From Chitinophaga pinensis DSM 2588 (GTDB lineage Bacteria > Bacteroidota > Bacteroidia > Chitinophagales > Chitinophagaceae): DNA of 64,000 bases. Position 1 is the first letter of the stretch, and every line of letters begins with the position of its first letter. A program made the position numbers and the translations under genes. Below the pieces are notes generated by a model. The model saw only the letters and a list, made by a program, of their open reading frames with translations. It did no database searches and had not been told where the DNA came from. This document shows positions 1-10,045 of the stretch, piece by piece. The DNA lies in assembly GCF_000024005.1 (NCBI RefSeq), contig NC_013132.1, positions 2,908,001 to 2,972,000 of the forward strand, in the 5' to 3' direction.

Positions 1-177
1 GCTTACTTCCGTCCTACAGAGGTGGAACTGCTGATAGGCGATCCTACCAAGTCTAAAACAAAATTAGGCTGGGAACCTAAATACGATCTGCAGGAGCTGG
101 TAAGCGAAATGGTAACCTGTGACGTGGAAATATTCAGAAAGGACAGTAAAACTCAGTGGGAACAATTGGCAGGATAA
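1..177 (+). CDS. gmd: GDP-mannose 4,6-dehydratase, C-terminal end (truncated by window)
   Basis: The frame is open from base 1 and ends with TAA at 175-177, giving the last 58 residues of a protein. The piece [17 protein letters not shown], followed by a K-x-LGW-x-P segment, is the typical C-terminus of GDP-mannose 4,6-dehydratase, an extended SDR enzyme that converts GDP-mannose to GDP-4-keto-6-deoxymannose on the way to GDP-fucose or related sugars. It is followed within about 25 bases by a polysaccharide flippase, so it fits as a sugar-nucleotide supplier for the exopolysaccharide locus. The active site is outside the window. The family is clear from the tail; which final sugar is made cannot be told. 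Confidence 0.85.
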   Translation, partial: AYFRPTEVELLIGDPTKSKTKLGWEPKYDLQELVSEMVTCDVEIFRKDSKTQWEQLAG

Positions 178-201
178 GAGCTTGCTTTGCCGGAATCTGT
201 T

Positions 202-1530
202 ATGCGCGTAAAAGTATTCAATCAGTTATCGAATAATCCTAAGTACACCAAAACACTGCAATGGGTAAAACTGGTCAGCGTGACTGGTTTCGCCCAGGTT
301 TTTGTACAGGCGGTCAGTTTATTCAGCGGTATCCTTGTGATCCGTATGCTGCAACCTGAAGAGTATGCATTGTACACACTGGCTAACACCATGCTGGGTA
401 CAATGACGGTACTGGCCGACGGTGGTATCTCTACCGGTGTGATGTCTCAGGGCGGAAAAGTATGGCAGGACCGTGACCAGTTAGGCACTGTCCTTGCTAC
501 AGGGATGGACCTTCGCCGCAAGTTTGCGGTGGGCAGTTTACTGGTGTCGATACCGGTGCTCATCTACCTGATGCTGCATCACGGAGCCAGCTGGCTGATG
601 TCTGTCCTGATCGTTCTTTCGCTTATTCCTTCTTTCTTCATGGCACTGTCAGGTACGATTCTGCAGATTGCGCCGAAGCTGAGACAGGACATTGCACCCT
701 TGCAGAAGAACCAGGTCTACATGAACTTAGGCAGGCTGGTATTGCTGGCACTGACCATCTTTATTTTCCCTTTTGCTTTTGTAGCAGTACTCGCAGCAGG
801 ATTGCCACAGATATGGGGAAATATGAACCTCCGGAAGATATCATCCGGGTATGCGGACTGGCATAAGAAACCCGATCCTGCCATCAGGCAGAATATTATG
901 AAGATGGTACGCCGTCTGCTGCCCATGGGAATCTACACCTGTCTGTCCGGACAGATCACGATCTGGCTGATCTCCATCTTCGGTACGACCAAAGGGGTGG
1001 CACAGCTGGGCGCACTGGACAGGTTGTCAATGGCGCTGAGTTTTATTACGATCGTTTTTGGCACTGTGATCTTACCGAGGTTTTCAAGACTGCCTAATAA
1101 CAAGGCGTTGCTGATGCGACGTTTTGTGCAGATACAGGGGGGATTACTGGCAATGGGTGTCTGCATCGTTTTTACGGCATGGCTCTTCTCTGCACAGATC
1201 CTGAAAATACTGGGACCGAATTATTCGAATCTGACAAACGAGGTAGTACTCAAGATCACCATCAGTTGTCTCGGTATTATCGCTGCTTCTACTTTTTCGT
1301 TGTTCACAAGCAGGAGCTGGGCTATCAACCCGTTCATCTCCATTCCGGTAAGTATTGCATCGATCGCATTGGGCGTCGCATTTATCGATGTATCGTCCCT
1401 GCGCGGTGTACTCTTCATGAACATCATGATACAGCTGATACAGGTAGTGATGAATGTTTCATACACTTTCCTGAAGATCAGCAAAACAAACAACTCATTA
1501 CCCACTGAAAATAACAAAGAAACTATATGA
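202..1530 (+). CDS. Polysaccharide flippase (Wzx/MATE-like, polysaccharide biosynthesis protein)
   Basis: About 440 residues with 10 to 12 hydrophobic segments and an early motif GFAQVFVQAVSLFSGILVIR of the kind seen in the first helix of Wzx/RfbX-type flippases. These inner-membrane proteins move undecaprenyl-linked repeat units to the periplasmic face. The frame extends up to a TTG at 187, but the ATG at 202 is preferred because TTG starts are rare in this window and there is no ribosome-binding sequence to support it. The stop overlaps the next start (ATGA at 1527-1530), implying translational coupling with the pyruvyl transferase. Substrate is inferred only from the locus. Confidence 0.85.
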   Translation: MRVKVFNQLSNNPKYTKTLQWVKLVSVTGFAQVFVQAVSLFSGILVIRMLQPEEYALYTLANTMLGTMTVLADGGISTGVMSQGGKVWQDRDQLGTVLATGMDLRRKFAVGSLLVSIPVLIYLMLHHGASWLMSVLIVLSLIPSFFMALSGTILQIAPKLRQDIAPLQKNQVYMNLGRLVLLALTIFIFPFAFVAVLAAGLPQIWGNMNLRKISSGYADWHKKPDPAIRQNIMKMVRRLLPMGIYTCLSGQITIWLISIFGTTKGVAQLGALDRLSMALSFITIVFGTVILPRFSRLPNNKALLMRRFVQIQGGLLAMGVCIVFTAWLFSAQILKILGPNYSNLTNEVVLKITISCLGIIAASTFSLFTSRSWAINPFISIPVSIASIALGVAFIDVSSLRGVLFMNIMIQLIQVVMNVSYTFLKISKTNNSLPTENNKETI

Positions 1531-2543
1531 CATATTACTATCAGGTAGAAGGATTACTCCGCAATAATATCGGAGATGTACTTCAGGGAATGGTCGCAAA
1601 GGACCTCTTGCCTGAAGGCGCAAAGGTAGCTGACAGGGAAGCACTGGCTGACCTGGCAGGCAGAGATAGCGGACTGCTGGTCGCTAACGGCTGGTACATG
1701 CACTCTTTTGCGAAGTTTCCCGCACCGGATAATATTACGCCTTTATATGCCGCTGTGCATGTCGCTAACTCTGCTTTGCTGTCAAGCGAACATGTAAGAG
1801 AGCATTTCAAACAGCACGCACCTATCGGCTGCCGTGATACAAAAACTTTACGTCTGCTGCTGGGCTGGGGCATTCCTGCTTACTATTCCAGCTGTCTGAC
1901 CATCACCTCCAAACCACGTGGTCCTATCAACAAGAATCCTGATGGCGAGATCATCCTGGTTGATAACGTAGACCATCCGGTACCGGATGCAGTGGTTGCC
2001 AAACTGGAAAAAGTACTGGGTAAGAAGATGGTGAGAGTATCTCACGATCCGCCGGATACAAGTGGTAGCATCGAAGCATATGCAAAAGTATCAGAAGAGC
2101 ACATGAACAGTCTGCTGGCGCGTTACTGCAATGCATCCCTGATCCTGACCACCAAGATCCACTGTGCACTGCCTTGTCTGGGTATGGGTGCAAACGTGAA
2201 ACTGATCCATCCAAATCCTGCTGACCCGCGTCTGGCAACGGTAGCAGAGTTCATCGATATTATTTCCTATAAGGATATCCTCGATAAAGGGGATGCAGGT
2301 CTCAACGATTCCCCTGTCAACAAAGAAGCGCTGGCAAAGAGAAAAGCGTTCCTGTTAGAGCTGGTAGCTGACTCTGTGAAAGAAGGCGCCAATGCTGTAC
2401 AGGTATCAGGTAAAATGCGTTACCGTCTGATCAGAATGAAAGCTAACCTGTTGTCTAAGCTGTACCGCATGAGCGTTGTACTGTCTTACCGCACAGGATT
2501 TGCAAAAGAAAAGATCCAGAGAGTGTATGGCGCAGGTTTCTGA
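1527..2543 (+). CDS. Polysaccharide pyruvyl transferase family protein
   Basis: A 338-residue protein with the layout of the polysaccharide pyruvyl transferase family (CsaB/WcaK-like). The N-terminus has the NNIGDVLQG loop. A central region carries GCRDTKTLRLL, and a C-terminal half has the LTTKIHCALPCLGMGA segment, where Lys/His and a small-residue turn are conserved in the family. Members usually transfer pyruvate from phosphoenolpyruvate onto a sugar as a ketal, adding negative charge to the polymer; some members have other transferase roles. The gene starts in the stop of the flippase (ATGA) and overlaps the following glycosyltransferase by 17 bases. Family assignment is solid; the acceptor sugar is unknown. 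Confidence 0.82.
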   Translation: MTYYYQVEGLLRNNIGDVLQGMVAKDLLPEGAKVADREALADLAGRDSGLLVANGWYMHSFAKFPAPDNITPLYAAVHVANSALLSSEHVREHFKQHAPIGCRDTKTLRLLLGWGIPAYYSSCLTITSKPRGPINKNPDGEIILVDNVDHPVPDAVVAKLEKVLGKKMVRVSHDPPDTSGSIEAYAKVSEEHMNSLLARYCNASLILTTKIHCALPCLGMGANVKLIHPNPADPRLATVAEFIDIISYKDILDKGDAGLNDSPVNKEALAKRKAFLLELVADSVKEGANAVQVSGKMRYRLIRMKANLLSKLYRMSVVLSYRTGFAKEKIQRVYGAGF

Positions 2544-3624
2544 TAAACAACGTATACTGGTTTATTCTACCCAGTTAATGGAAACTGGTGGTATAGAAAG
2601 CCATCTGCTGGAATTCTGCCGGCAGATGGCTGCTAACGGTACGGAAATTGACCTGGTGGTGCTGAATGCAGCGACTACCGGCGAAACAGAGCAGTTCTAC
2701 AGAAGTATCTGTCGTAAGGTACACTTCGGAAGACACGGCCGTTCCTACAAACGTTTACTGTGGATGTTGCAGACAGGATTAAAACTGCGCAGCTCCCGTA
2801 AATACGACGCCGTTTATACCAATGGTCAGGGAGAGAGTATCTGGATGTTGTCCCGTATGCTGCCGGGTTATGCCACCTGGGTACATCATCACCATACTTC
2901 CGGTGATGCGAAAGACCAGGCTACCTGGGGCGAGAAATATAAAAAGACATTGCATACTGCCAATACCATTATTGCCTGTTCACACAGAAATGCAGGCGAT
3001 ATGCAAAGCGTATTGCAACGTCAGGTGGACACGATTCCCTGTTTCTCCAGAAATGTGGAAGTCTCTTTCACCGAAAATAATTCAGGTAAACTGCGCTTCG
3101 GTTATTATGGCCGTCTGATTGCAGAGAAAGGCATCGATCTGATCTGCAGAATGAGTGAAGACGCAGATCTGAAAAACGAAGTGGAATTTCATCTGTGGGG
3201 AGAAGGAAAGAATTATCCGGCTCCTTATTTCGATCAATATCCCAATGTACATTATCACGGTACCTTTGCAGGAGAAGCGGGTTTAAAGGGCGCTATAGCG
3301 CAACTGGACGCCTATCTGCTGCTATCTGTACATCCGGAGGGACTGCCTATCAGTCTGCTGGAAGCAATGAGTGCAGGATTACCCTGGCTGGCGACAGACA
3401 GAGGCGGTATTCCGGACATTGCCTGTGATCCTTTGTCCACACGAGTGATATCGGCAGCAGTGGATTATGAAGCTGCAAAAAACGCTGTACTGGCATTTGC
3501 AAAAGATATCAGGAGCGGACTGGTGACAAAGACGACGCAGAAGGACCTGTATGCAAAGAGATTTTCTGCCGTGGCATTACGCACTGCCTGGAGTAATGTA
3601 CTTGGACTTCAAAAGCAAAACTAA
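2527..3624 (+). CDS. Glycosyltransferase, GT4 type
   Basis: A 365-residue GT-B fold glycosyltransferase. The N-terminal half has METGGIESHLLEF, the nucleotide-sugar transferase pattern with a Gly-Gly-hydrophobic loop. The C-terminal half has YYGRLIAEKGIDL and the E-x7-E-like HPEGLPISLLEAMSAGLP that binds the donor nucleotide sugar. The open frame runs further upstream to 2476, but that stretch lies inside the pyruvyl transferase gene in another frame. The ATG at 2527 gives MAQVSDKQRILVYSTQ, a normal GT4 beginning, with a 17-base overlap. It is likely cytoplasmic or membrane-associated and adds one sugar of the repeat unit. Donor and linkage cannot be read from the sequence. Confidence 0.83.
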   Translation: MAQVSDKQRILVYSTQLMETGGIESHLLEFCRQMAANGTEIDLVVLNAATTGETEQFYRSICRKVHFGRHGRSYKRLLWMLQTGLKLRSSRKYDAVYTNGQGESIWMLSRMLPGYATWVHHHHTSGDAKDQATWGEKYKKTLHTANTIIACSHRNAGDMQSVLQRQVDTIPCFSRNVEVSFTENNSGKLRFGYYGRLIAEKGIDLICRMSEDADLKNEVEFHLWGEGKNYPAPYFDQYPNVHYHGTFAGEAGLKGAIAQLDAYLLLSVHPEGLPISLLEAMSAGLPWLATDRGGIPDIACDPLSTRVISAAVDYEAAKNAVLAFAKDIRSGLVTKTTQKDLYAKRFSAVALRTAWSNVLGLQKQN

Positions 3625-3626
3625 CA

Positions 3627-4856
3627 ATGGTCATTATATCACATCCCACCGGTAATGCCAATCTGAGAGCTGCAGTAGCTGGTCTCGCAGATGCAGGCAT
3701 ACTGTCTGAGTTTCATACGGCCATTGCCAGCTTTCCTGGATCTGCATTCGGACGCCTTGCCGGTTTCGGACCACTGTCAGAAATCAAGCGTCGCGGTTAT
3801 GAACCACGTCTGGAAGCATATACCCGCTTACATCCCTGGCATGAACTGGGACGCCTTGCAGCGACAAAAGCGGGCTTTAAAAGCCTTACAAGGCAGGAAA
3901 AAGGCATGTTCTCAGTAGATGCTGTTTATCATGCCATGGACAGAAGAGTGGCTGCCCGTCTGAAAAGTGTTGCCCGTAAAGCAAATGCGGTGTATGCCTA
4001 TGAAGATGGCGCCATGCTTTCATTCAGAGAAGCAGACCGCCTGGGGCTGAAACGCCTGTATGACCTGCCGATAGGTTACTGGCGCGCTTCTCAACGTCTG
4101 TTGTCACAGGAACTGGAACGCTGGCCGGCATGGAAGAATACCATATCGAGCCTGAGCGCTTCTCAGAAAAAACTGGATAGAAAAGACGAAGAGCTACAAC
4201 TGGCCGACAGGATTTTTGTAGCCAGCAGTTTTACTGCCAAAACACTGAAAGATTACCCCGGACAGCTTGCACAGATTGATGTGATACCTTATGGTTTCCC
4301 CGCTGTGTCAGCTACAAGGGACTATGATAAAATATCCGGCCGGCCACTGAAAATATTGTTTGTAGGTGGTCTGTCACAAAGGAAAGGTATCGCCGATCTT
4401 TTTGCTGCTGCTGATAAACTGGGCAATGCGGTAGAACTGACAATCGTGGGAAAGAAGATGTCGGATAACTGTCCGGCACTGGATAAAGAACTGGCGAAGC
4501 ATACCTACATTCCTAGTCTGGCACATGCAGACATTCTGAAGCTGATGCGAACACAGGATGTATTCATCTTCCCTTCGTTGTTTGAAGGATTCGGACTGGT
4601 GATCACAGAAGCGATGTCACAAGGCACACCGGTGATTACGACTGACCGTACTGCGGGACCGGATCTGATCACGGATGGAAAGAACGGCTGGCTGACAGCT
4701 ACCGGTTCGACGGATGCTTTATATGATGCGATTGCTGCTTTGCTGAACAATCCTGACAGTGTCGCCGAAGCGGGGCTGGCAGCGATGGAAAAGGCCCGCA
4801 GCAGACCATGGGCAGTGTACGGGCAGGAGCTTGCCGCTGCTATCTCAAAAGTTTAA
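3627..4856 (+). CDS. Glycosyltransferase, GT4 type
   Basis: A 409-residue glycosyltransferase. The C-terminal domain shows ILFVGGLSQRKGIADL and the donor-binding loop FEGFGLVITEAMSQGTP (E-x7-E). The N-terminal domain starts HPTGNANLRAAVAGL, a form common in GT4 proteins of exopolysaccharide loci that lack the glycine-rich GG loop. It starts only two bases after the previous stop, so the two glycosyltransferases are likely cotranscribed and coupled. It should act at the inner face of the cytoplasmic membrane on a lipid-linked sugar. Specificity is not evident. Confidence 0.83.
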   Translation: MVIISHPTGNANLRAAVAGLADAGILSEFHTAIASFPGSAFGRLAGFGPLSEIKRRGYEPRLEAYTRLHPWHELGRLAATKAGFKSLTRQEKGMFSVDAVYHAMDRRVAARLKSVARKANAVYAYEDGAMLSFREADRLGLKRLYDLPIGYWRASQRLLSQELERWPAWKNTISSLSASQKKLDRKDEELQLADRIFVASSFTAKTLKDYPGQLAQIDVIPYGFPAVSATRDYDKISGRPLKILFVGGLSQRKGIADLFAAADKLGNAVELTIVGKKMSDNCPALDKELAKHTYIPSLAHADILKLMRTQDVFIFPSLFEGFGLVITEAMSQGTPVITTDRTAGPDLITDGKNGWLTATGSTDALYDAIAALLNNPDSVAEAGLAAMEKARSRPWAVYGQELAAAISKV

Positions 4857-4883
4857 TTACATGACGTTTGTATAAGTGTGAAA

Positions 4884-6317
4884 ATGAATAATCAGCATCC
4901 CAATAATATGACGGCGGATCGTATGGCCGACCTGGCATCCCGGCGCTTTCGCGAGATCACAGCAATGAACGATCAGAAGTTCATGCTGCGGCTGAAGCAA
5001 GGCGTGTGGGCATATCTGCTGCTGCTGTTATTTGAGGGCGCTTTGCGTAAATGGTTCCTGACACCGCTGGCGACGCCTTTGCTGGTTGTACGTGATCCGA
5101 TCGCTTTATGGCTGATCCTGATGTGCTGGCATCGCAGGTTGTTTATTCCTTCCTACGCCTTGCCACTGATGACCATCATAGGTGTGCTCGGGTTGGTATT
5201 TGCCGTAACGGTCGGTCATGGGAATCCCTATGTGGCCGTGTTTGGAGCGCGCATATTGCTGATCCATTTTCCCATGATATTCGTTATTCAGGGACTATTT
5301 ACACGAAAGGACGTCATACAGGTCGGGAAGTTTATGGTAGCCTTATCGATACCGATGCTGATTCTGATTGCTTTGCAGTTCTATAGTCCGCAGAGCGCCT
5401 GGGTAAACAGAGGTGTCGGTGGTGATGAAGGTGGTGCAGGTTTTAGTGGTGCAATGGGGTATTTCCGTCCGCCAGGTACCTTCTCTTTTACGAATGGTAC
5501 AACCTTGTTCTTTAGTTTACTGGGCCCTTATTTACTTTATTTCTGGTTGAATCCGGATGGTATCAAACGCTGGGTATTGATCGGTGGTACGATCGCCCTG
5601 TTGATGGCAATACCACTGTCTATCAGCCGTGCATTATTATTCCAGACGATCATCGGTGTGATGTTCTGCATGTTTGCAGGATCTAGTAATCCGAAGTACG
5701 CCGGTAAGTTGTTCGGGGCATTGTTCGGCCTTGTTGTACTGATCCTTATACTTAGTCAGACTTCCATTGTAGGAGGGGCCATAGAAGTATTTATGGCTCG
5801 CTTTGAGAATGCGAACGAAAGTGAGGGTGGTATGGAAGGTGTATTTATAGATCGTTTTCTTGGTGGATTGGTAGGTGCATTCAACACCACTTCTGCATTA
5901 CCCTTATGGGGATATGGTATCGGTATGGGAACGAATGTTGGTTCCATGCTGCTGACCGGAGGCGTTACCTTTCTGATCGCAGAAGGGGAGTGGGGCAGAA
6001 CCATCGGGGAACTGGGACCTATTCTTGGTCTGGGCGTTGTATTCATCCGTATGGGAATGGCGATTAATATGGGCTGGCTTTCCTTTGACAGATTACGTCG
6101 CACGGGGGATATGCTTGCATGGATGTTGTTTAGTGATGCATTCCTGCTGGTCGCCCAGGGACAATGGGGACAACCGACAGGTCTTGGCTTCTGTGTATTT
6201 ATCGGTGGATTGCTCCTGGCATCGCTGCGTGAGGATGAAGTAGAAGAAGTAGTAGCGACAGTCGCTGAAGAAGAAGAAAAGCCTGTTGAGCAGCAAAAAA
6301 TTTATTATCATAACTAA
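4884..6317 (+). CDS. O-antigen ligase/polymerase-like membrane protein
   Basis: About 477 residues with roughly ten to twelve transmembrane helices and a large soluble loop near the middle (the glycine-rich GVGGDEGGAGFSGAMGYFR segment). Together with the nearby glycosyltransferases and flippase this fits a Wzy-type polymerase or WaaL-type ligase of the exopolysaccharide pathway, which acts at the periplasmic face. The C-terminal tail is acidic (EEVVATVAEEEEK) and probably cytoplasmic. The frame allows a GTG start at 4878; the ATG at 4884 is preferred. These proteins diverge strongly in sequence, so the call rests on topology and context. No other polymerase candidate is visible in this part of the locus. 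Confidence 0.65.
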   Translation: MNNQHPNNMTADRMADLASRRFREITAMNDQKFMLRLKQGVWAYLLLLLFEGALRKWFLTPLATPLLVVRDPIALWLILMCWHRRLFIPSYALPLMTIIGVLGLVFAVTVGHGNPYVAVFGARILLIHFPMIFVIQGLFTRKDVIQVGKFMVALSIPMLILIALQFYSPQSAWVNRGVGGDEGGAGFSGAMGYFRPPGTFSFTNGTTLFFSLLGPYLLYFWLNPDGIKRWVLIGGTIALLMAIPLSISRALLFQTIIGVMFCMFAGSSNPKYAGKLFGALFGLVVLILILSQTSIVGGAIEVFMARFENANESEGGMEGVFIDRFLGGLVGAFNTTSALPLWGYGIGMGTNVGSMLLTGGVTFLIAEGEWGRTIGELGPILGLGVVFIRMGMAINMGWLSFDRLRRTGDMLAWMLFSDAFLLVAQGQWGQPTGLGFCVFIGGLLLASLREDEVEEVVATVAEEEEKPVEQQKIYYHN

Positions 6318-6597
6318 GATGACCTGTGAAACTTAATGTGTAGGTGTAACAGTAGCTGTTGCATCACTGAATAGCGTAATCAGAGATTATTATAACCATA
6401 CTTATTGTTCGAGGGACCTTATCTGTCTGTCCTTTCTTATGTTGATATGAGGCAGACAAAATCTCTCCTTCAATACCTGTATATAGCTAAGGCGATTATT
6501 GACAATCACAATAGTTTATCAGGTTTTCATCAATAGACCAATATAAAGTTTAGGAGGCCAGGGATGGCCTGTACTATGCTGCTTTAACCAAACCGCT

Positions 6598-7605
6598 ATG
6601 AGTACCCAATCAAGAATTGCATGGATCGATACCCTGAAGGGTATTGGTATTCTGACAGTAGTGGCCGGACATATATTTCCGGATGCTGTGTCCAGGTACA
6701 TCTTTCTTTTTCACATGCCCCTGTTCTTTTTTATCGGAGGTTTTCTGTTTAAACCTGCTGCCGATCAGAAAGAATACCTGGCAAAGAAATCGTTTCACCT
6801 CCTGGTGCCTTACGTTGCATTTCTTTTCCTGATCTATGTGCCATATGAACTGAAAGAGATCATGGCTGGTCGTGAAACGTATGTGAAAGCAGTGATCAGA
6901 CCTGTGTTGGGCGGACGTTATCTGATTGAGTGGGTGTCGGTGTTCTGGTATATCACCTGCTTCTTTCTGGTACAACAGGTGATGAATGTGCTGATGAACA
7001 AAGTGAGTAAAAAAGTCATTGATCTGTTGATGCTGGCAAGTTTGCTGGTTAGTTATGCACTGAGCAGATTTCTACCTTCTTTCTGGTTGCCATGGAATGC
7101 AGATGTGGTGTTTGCAGCATTACCGATTTTCTACCTGGGTTACCTGTACAAAGGCGCACAGGAGCAGATCAGCAGGTATAAGATCGTATTATTTCTGTTG
7201 CTTGCCGGCGTGATTGTATTCACTTATTACTATCCGGCTAACAGGTATGAAATGAAATCGGCTGTGTATGGTATTCCTTTTGTTACGCTATTCTCCAGCC
7301 TGGTTATTGTACTATGCCTGATAGAGTTATCAAAACTGATTGCCAGCAACGCCACTATCAGTAAAGTGTTTAATGAACTGGGTACTGCTTCAATGATTGT
7401 GATGTTCCTGCATCAGCCTATACAGTTCATCGCAAGAGAGCAGTTTGGTATAACAGATCCTGCCACGCGTTTTTTTATAGCAGTGGTATTGTCGATGGGA
7501 GGTTATTATCTGCTGAACAGTATGGCTTTTGGAAGAGCCGTTTTCATGGGATCACTGACAGATTTCAAAAAGATATTCAGCAGGGAAAAGCTGGCAACGG
7601 TATAA
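6598..7605 (+). CDS. Acyltransferase 3 family membrane protein
   Basis: A 335-residue integral membrane protein with about ten helices. The N-terminus carries the acyltransferase-3 signature IDTLKGIGILTVVAGH with its conserved Asp and the catalytic-type His, then HMPLFFFIGGFLF. These proteins (OafA, NodX, YcfT-like) transfer acetyl or other acyl groups to sugars in the inner membrane. Preceded by about 280 bases without a gene, it may start a second transcript of the exopolysaccharide locus. The likely role is O-acetylation of the repeat unit. The exact acyl group is unknown. Confidence 0.8.
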   Translation: MSTQSRIAWIDTLKGIGILTVVAGHIFPDAVSRYIFLFHMPLFFFIGGFLFKPAADQKEYLAKKSFHLLVPYVAFLFLIYVPYELKEIMAGRETYVKAVIRPVLGGRYLIEWVSVFWYITCFFLVQQVMNVLMNKVSKKVIDLLMLASLLVSYALSRFLPSFWLPWNADVVFAALPIFYLGYLYKGAQEQISRYKIVLFLLLAGVIVFTYYYPANRYEMKSAVYGIPFVTLFSSLVIVLCLIELSKLIASNATISKVFNELGTASMIVMFLHQPIQFIAREQFGITDPATRFFIAVVLSMGGYYLLNSMAFGRAVFMGSLTDFKKIFSREKLATV

Positions 7606-7632
7606 AAGAAAAGGGAAAATTAAACGGAACGT

Positions 7633-8820
7633 ATGCGCATTGTTTTAGTAGGGAATTATCCGAAGGATAAACAGGAAAGTATGGAGCGGTTTGCCAGAAT
7701 GATGGAAGCCGGCTTTAAGAATGCCGGTCATGCTGTGGATATCTGGCGTCCGTCTGTTTGCTTCGGTCGTCCTTTTAAAGCAACAACGGGAGGAATCGCC
7801 AAGTGGTTCGGATATCTGGATAAGTGGGTGTTATATGCACTTGTACTACGTGTAAAGCGGTTGTTTGCAGGAGCGGATACGCTGTATCATGTATGTGATC
7901 ATTCCAACTCCTTTTATGTAAGACACCTGCCTCCTACACGGACCAGCATTACCTGTCATGATGTGCTGGCTATCAGAGGCGGACTGGGATATGCAGATGC
8001 CTATGCGCCTGCTTCCGGTTTTGGTAAATACATGCAACGCTGGATACTTTCCAATCTGCTCACCGCTAAAAAGATCGCCTGTGTATCTCAGTTTACATTG
8101 GGACAATTGACAGATCTCGCAAAAGGTAAAGGAAAACAACCTGCTGACTGGCGGGTGATACACAATGGATTCAATGATGATTTCAGTCCTGTCAGCAAAG
8201 AAGAAAGCAGAGAATTGCTGAAAAGTGTCGGCGTTAATATAGACGAACCTTACATCCTGCATGTAGGCTCCCGTCAACTCCGTAAGAACCGTAAGATGCT
8301 GATCGACATGGTACATGCGATCAGTGATAAATACAAAGGTAAGATCGTGTACGCTGGCTTTGAGATAGAACCTGCTCTATATGCACATGCAGCACAGCTG
8401 GGGATAAAAGACAGGGTGATCGGCGTAACCAAGCCACCACATAAAGTATTGAAAGCATTATACAGTGCTGCCTATGCCTTTGTTTTTCCTTCCTTATCAG
8501 AAGGATTTGGCTGGCCGGTCATTGAAGCACAGGCATGTGGTACACCTGTTATTGCCAGCAGTACAGCGCCCATGCCGGAAGTAAGCGGAGGCGCAGCATT
8601 ACATGCAGATCCGTTGAAGCCGGAAGCATTTGCCAATGCGCTGGCGCAATTATCTGATCCGGCTCTAAGAACAAAACTGCTGGAAGACGGAAGACGTAAC
8701 GTTACGCATTTCACGCCTGAGATCATGATGGATGCGTATGAGGCGATGCTGGGTATCAGTACCGACAGCAGGAAAGCGGGTGTACAGGAACGTAACAGAT
8801 CTGTAGCATTGCCCCAATAA
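7633..8820 (+). CDS. Glycosyltransferase, GT4 type
   Basis: A 395-residue GT-B glycosyltransferase. ILHVGSRQLRKNRKMLIDMV marks the start of the C-terminal Rossmann domain, and SEGFGWPVIEAQACGTPVIA is the donor-binding E-x7-E loop. This version resembles GT4 mannosyltransferase-like proteins from exopolysaccharide loci. The C-terminal 20 residues are basic and polar and may be a disordered tail. It lies 27 bases after the acyltransferase and 41 before another GT4, all in one direction, so cotranscription is likely. Donor sugar is not determined. Confidence 0.83.
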   Translation: MRIVLVGNYPKDKQESMERFARMMEAGFKNAGHAVDIWRPSVCFGRPFKATTGGIAKWFGYLDKWVLYALVLRVKRLFAGADTLYHVCDHSNSFYVRHLPPTRTSITCHDVLAIRGGLGYADAYAPASGFGKYMQRWILSNLLTAKKIACVSQFTLGQLTDLAKGKGKQPADWRVIHNGFNDDFSPVSKEESRELLKSVGVNIDEPYILHVGSRQLRKNRKMLIDMVHAISDKYKGKIVYAGFEIEPALYAHAAQLGIKDRVIGVTKPPHKVLKALYSAAYAFVFPSLSEGFGWPVIEAQACGTPVIASSTAPMPEVSGGAALHADPLKPEAFANALAQLSDPALRTKLLEDGRRNVTHFTPEIMMDAYEAMLGISTDSRKAGVQERNRSVALPQ

Positions 8821-8861
8821 GAAAGTAACAATCACCTAATTAATAGAAAAGAAAAGCACCG

Positions 8862-9992
8862 ATGAATATTCTTCATATCATCCCTTCGTATAAGCCGGCA
8901 TATATCTATGGTGGTCCCATTTATTCCAGTTCTGCCCTGTGTGAACAGCTGGTGGCAGACGGACATAAAGTGACTGTACTGACTACAACCGCAAACGGAG
9001 AGGTGGAACTGGATGTGCCCCCCGGTGTGGCACAGAACATTGATGGTGTAAGTACGCTGTACTTCAAACGCGTCACTAAAGATAATACCAACTTCTCACC
9101 TGATCTTGTTAAATACCTCTATAAGAATATCAAGCAGTATGACGCTGTGCATATTCATTCCTGGTGGAATCTTGTAGCCATCTTCACCGTACTGGTATGT
9201 TATATCAGAAGAGTGAGACCGGTATTTTCACCAAGAGGAATGCTCTGCCAGTATATCCTGGAAACGAATCACCCTTTCCAGAAGAAGATCATACAGACAG
9301 TGATCGGTAACAGACTGCTGCCTAAGGTGAAATTTCATGCGACGTCTACAGCAGAAGTACATGAGATCAAAGGATTGTATCCTTCTTCACAGGTAGAAGA
9401 GATATTCAACTTCGTATCTGTTCCTGAAACACCGACTGTGCCTAAGGCGCCGGCAGGGGAGAAGATCAAGTTTCTTTTCATGAGCCGTATCGATCCGAAG
9501 AAAGGACTGGAACTGCTTTTCAAAGGACTGAGCATGGTACAGTTTCCATATGAACTGAACATTGCAGGCCCTTATAAAGAAGAATACCTGGAACAGTTAA
9601 AAGCAGCTACACGCGAGCATGGTATTGATCAGCACGTGAACTGGCTAGGCCCGGTGTATGGGGAAGCGAAGTTTAAATTGTTGCGTGAGAATGATGTAAT
9701 GGTGCTGACTTCTTACAATGAAAACTTTGCAAACATTGTGATAGAATCACTGGCTGTAGGTACACCGGTATTGATTAGCAACATGGTTGGGCTCAGTAAT
9801 TACATCTCCAGCAATGATCTGGGATGGATCTCCACGATCGATCCTGTGAATATCAAGGAAACATTAGAGAAGGCTTACGCAGAAAGAGAGCGTTTACCTG
9901 AATTGTCAATGCGTGCACCGCAAATGATGAAGAAAGATTTTGACAGAAAGAGCCTGGTAAATAAATACCTGGATCTGTACAGGGCGAACTAA
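8862..9992 (+). CDS. Glycosyltransferase, GT4 type
   Basis: A 376-residue GT4 protein that starts MNILHIIPSYKPAYIYGGP, with the Gly-Gly loop for substrate binding. Its second domain carries LFMSRIDPKKGLELL and the loop NENFANIVIESLAVGTPV (E-x7-E). Such proteins often sit next to WcaF-type acetyltransferases in Bacteroidota exopolysaccharide loci, as here. The role is transfer of one sugar to the lipid-linked repeat unit at the cytoplasmic membrane. No specific donor can be assigned. Confidence 0.83.
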   Translation: MNILHIIPSYKPAYIYGGPIYSSSALCEQLVADGHKVTVLTTTANGEVELDVPPGVAQNIDGVSTLYFKRVTKDNTNFSPDLVKYLYKNIKQYDAVHIHSWWNLVAIFTVLVCYIRRVRPVFSPRGMLCQYILETNHPFQKKIIQTVIGNRLLPKVKFHATSTAEVHEIKGLYPSSQVEEIFNFVSVPETPTVPKAPAGEKIKFLFMSRIDPKKGLELLFKGLSMVQFPYELNIAGPYKEEYLEQLKAATREHGIDQHVNWLGPVYGEAKFKLLRENDVMVLTSYNENFANIVIESLAVGTPVLISNMVGLSNYISSNDLGWISTIDPVNIKETLEKAYAERERLPELSMRAPQMMKKDFDRKSLVNKYLDLYRAN

Positions 9993-10045
9993 ACGCGTGT
10001 CTGTCGTATTGAATTAAAAAATCCGAAAGGGAGATCAAAGATAGC

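Noticed and set aside
2476..2526. Upstream extension of the first glycosyltransferase to 2476
   Set aside because: It lies in the pyruvyl transferase gene in another frame and the ATG at 2527 gives a standard GT4 N-terminus.
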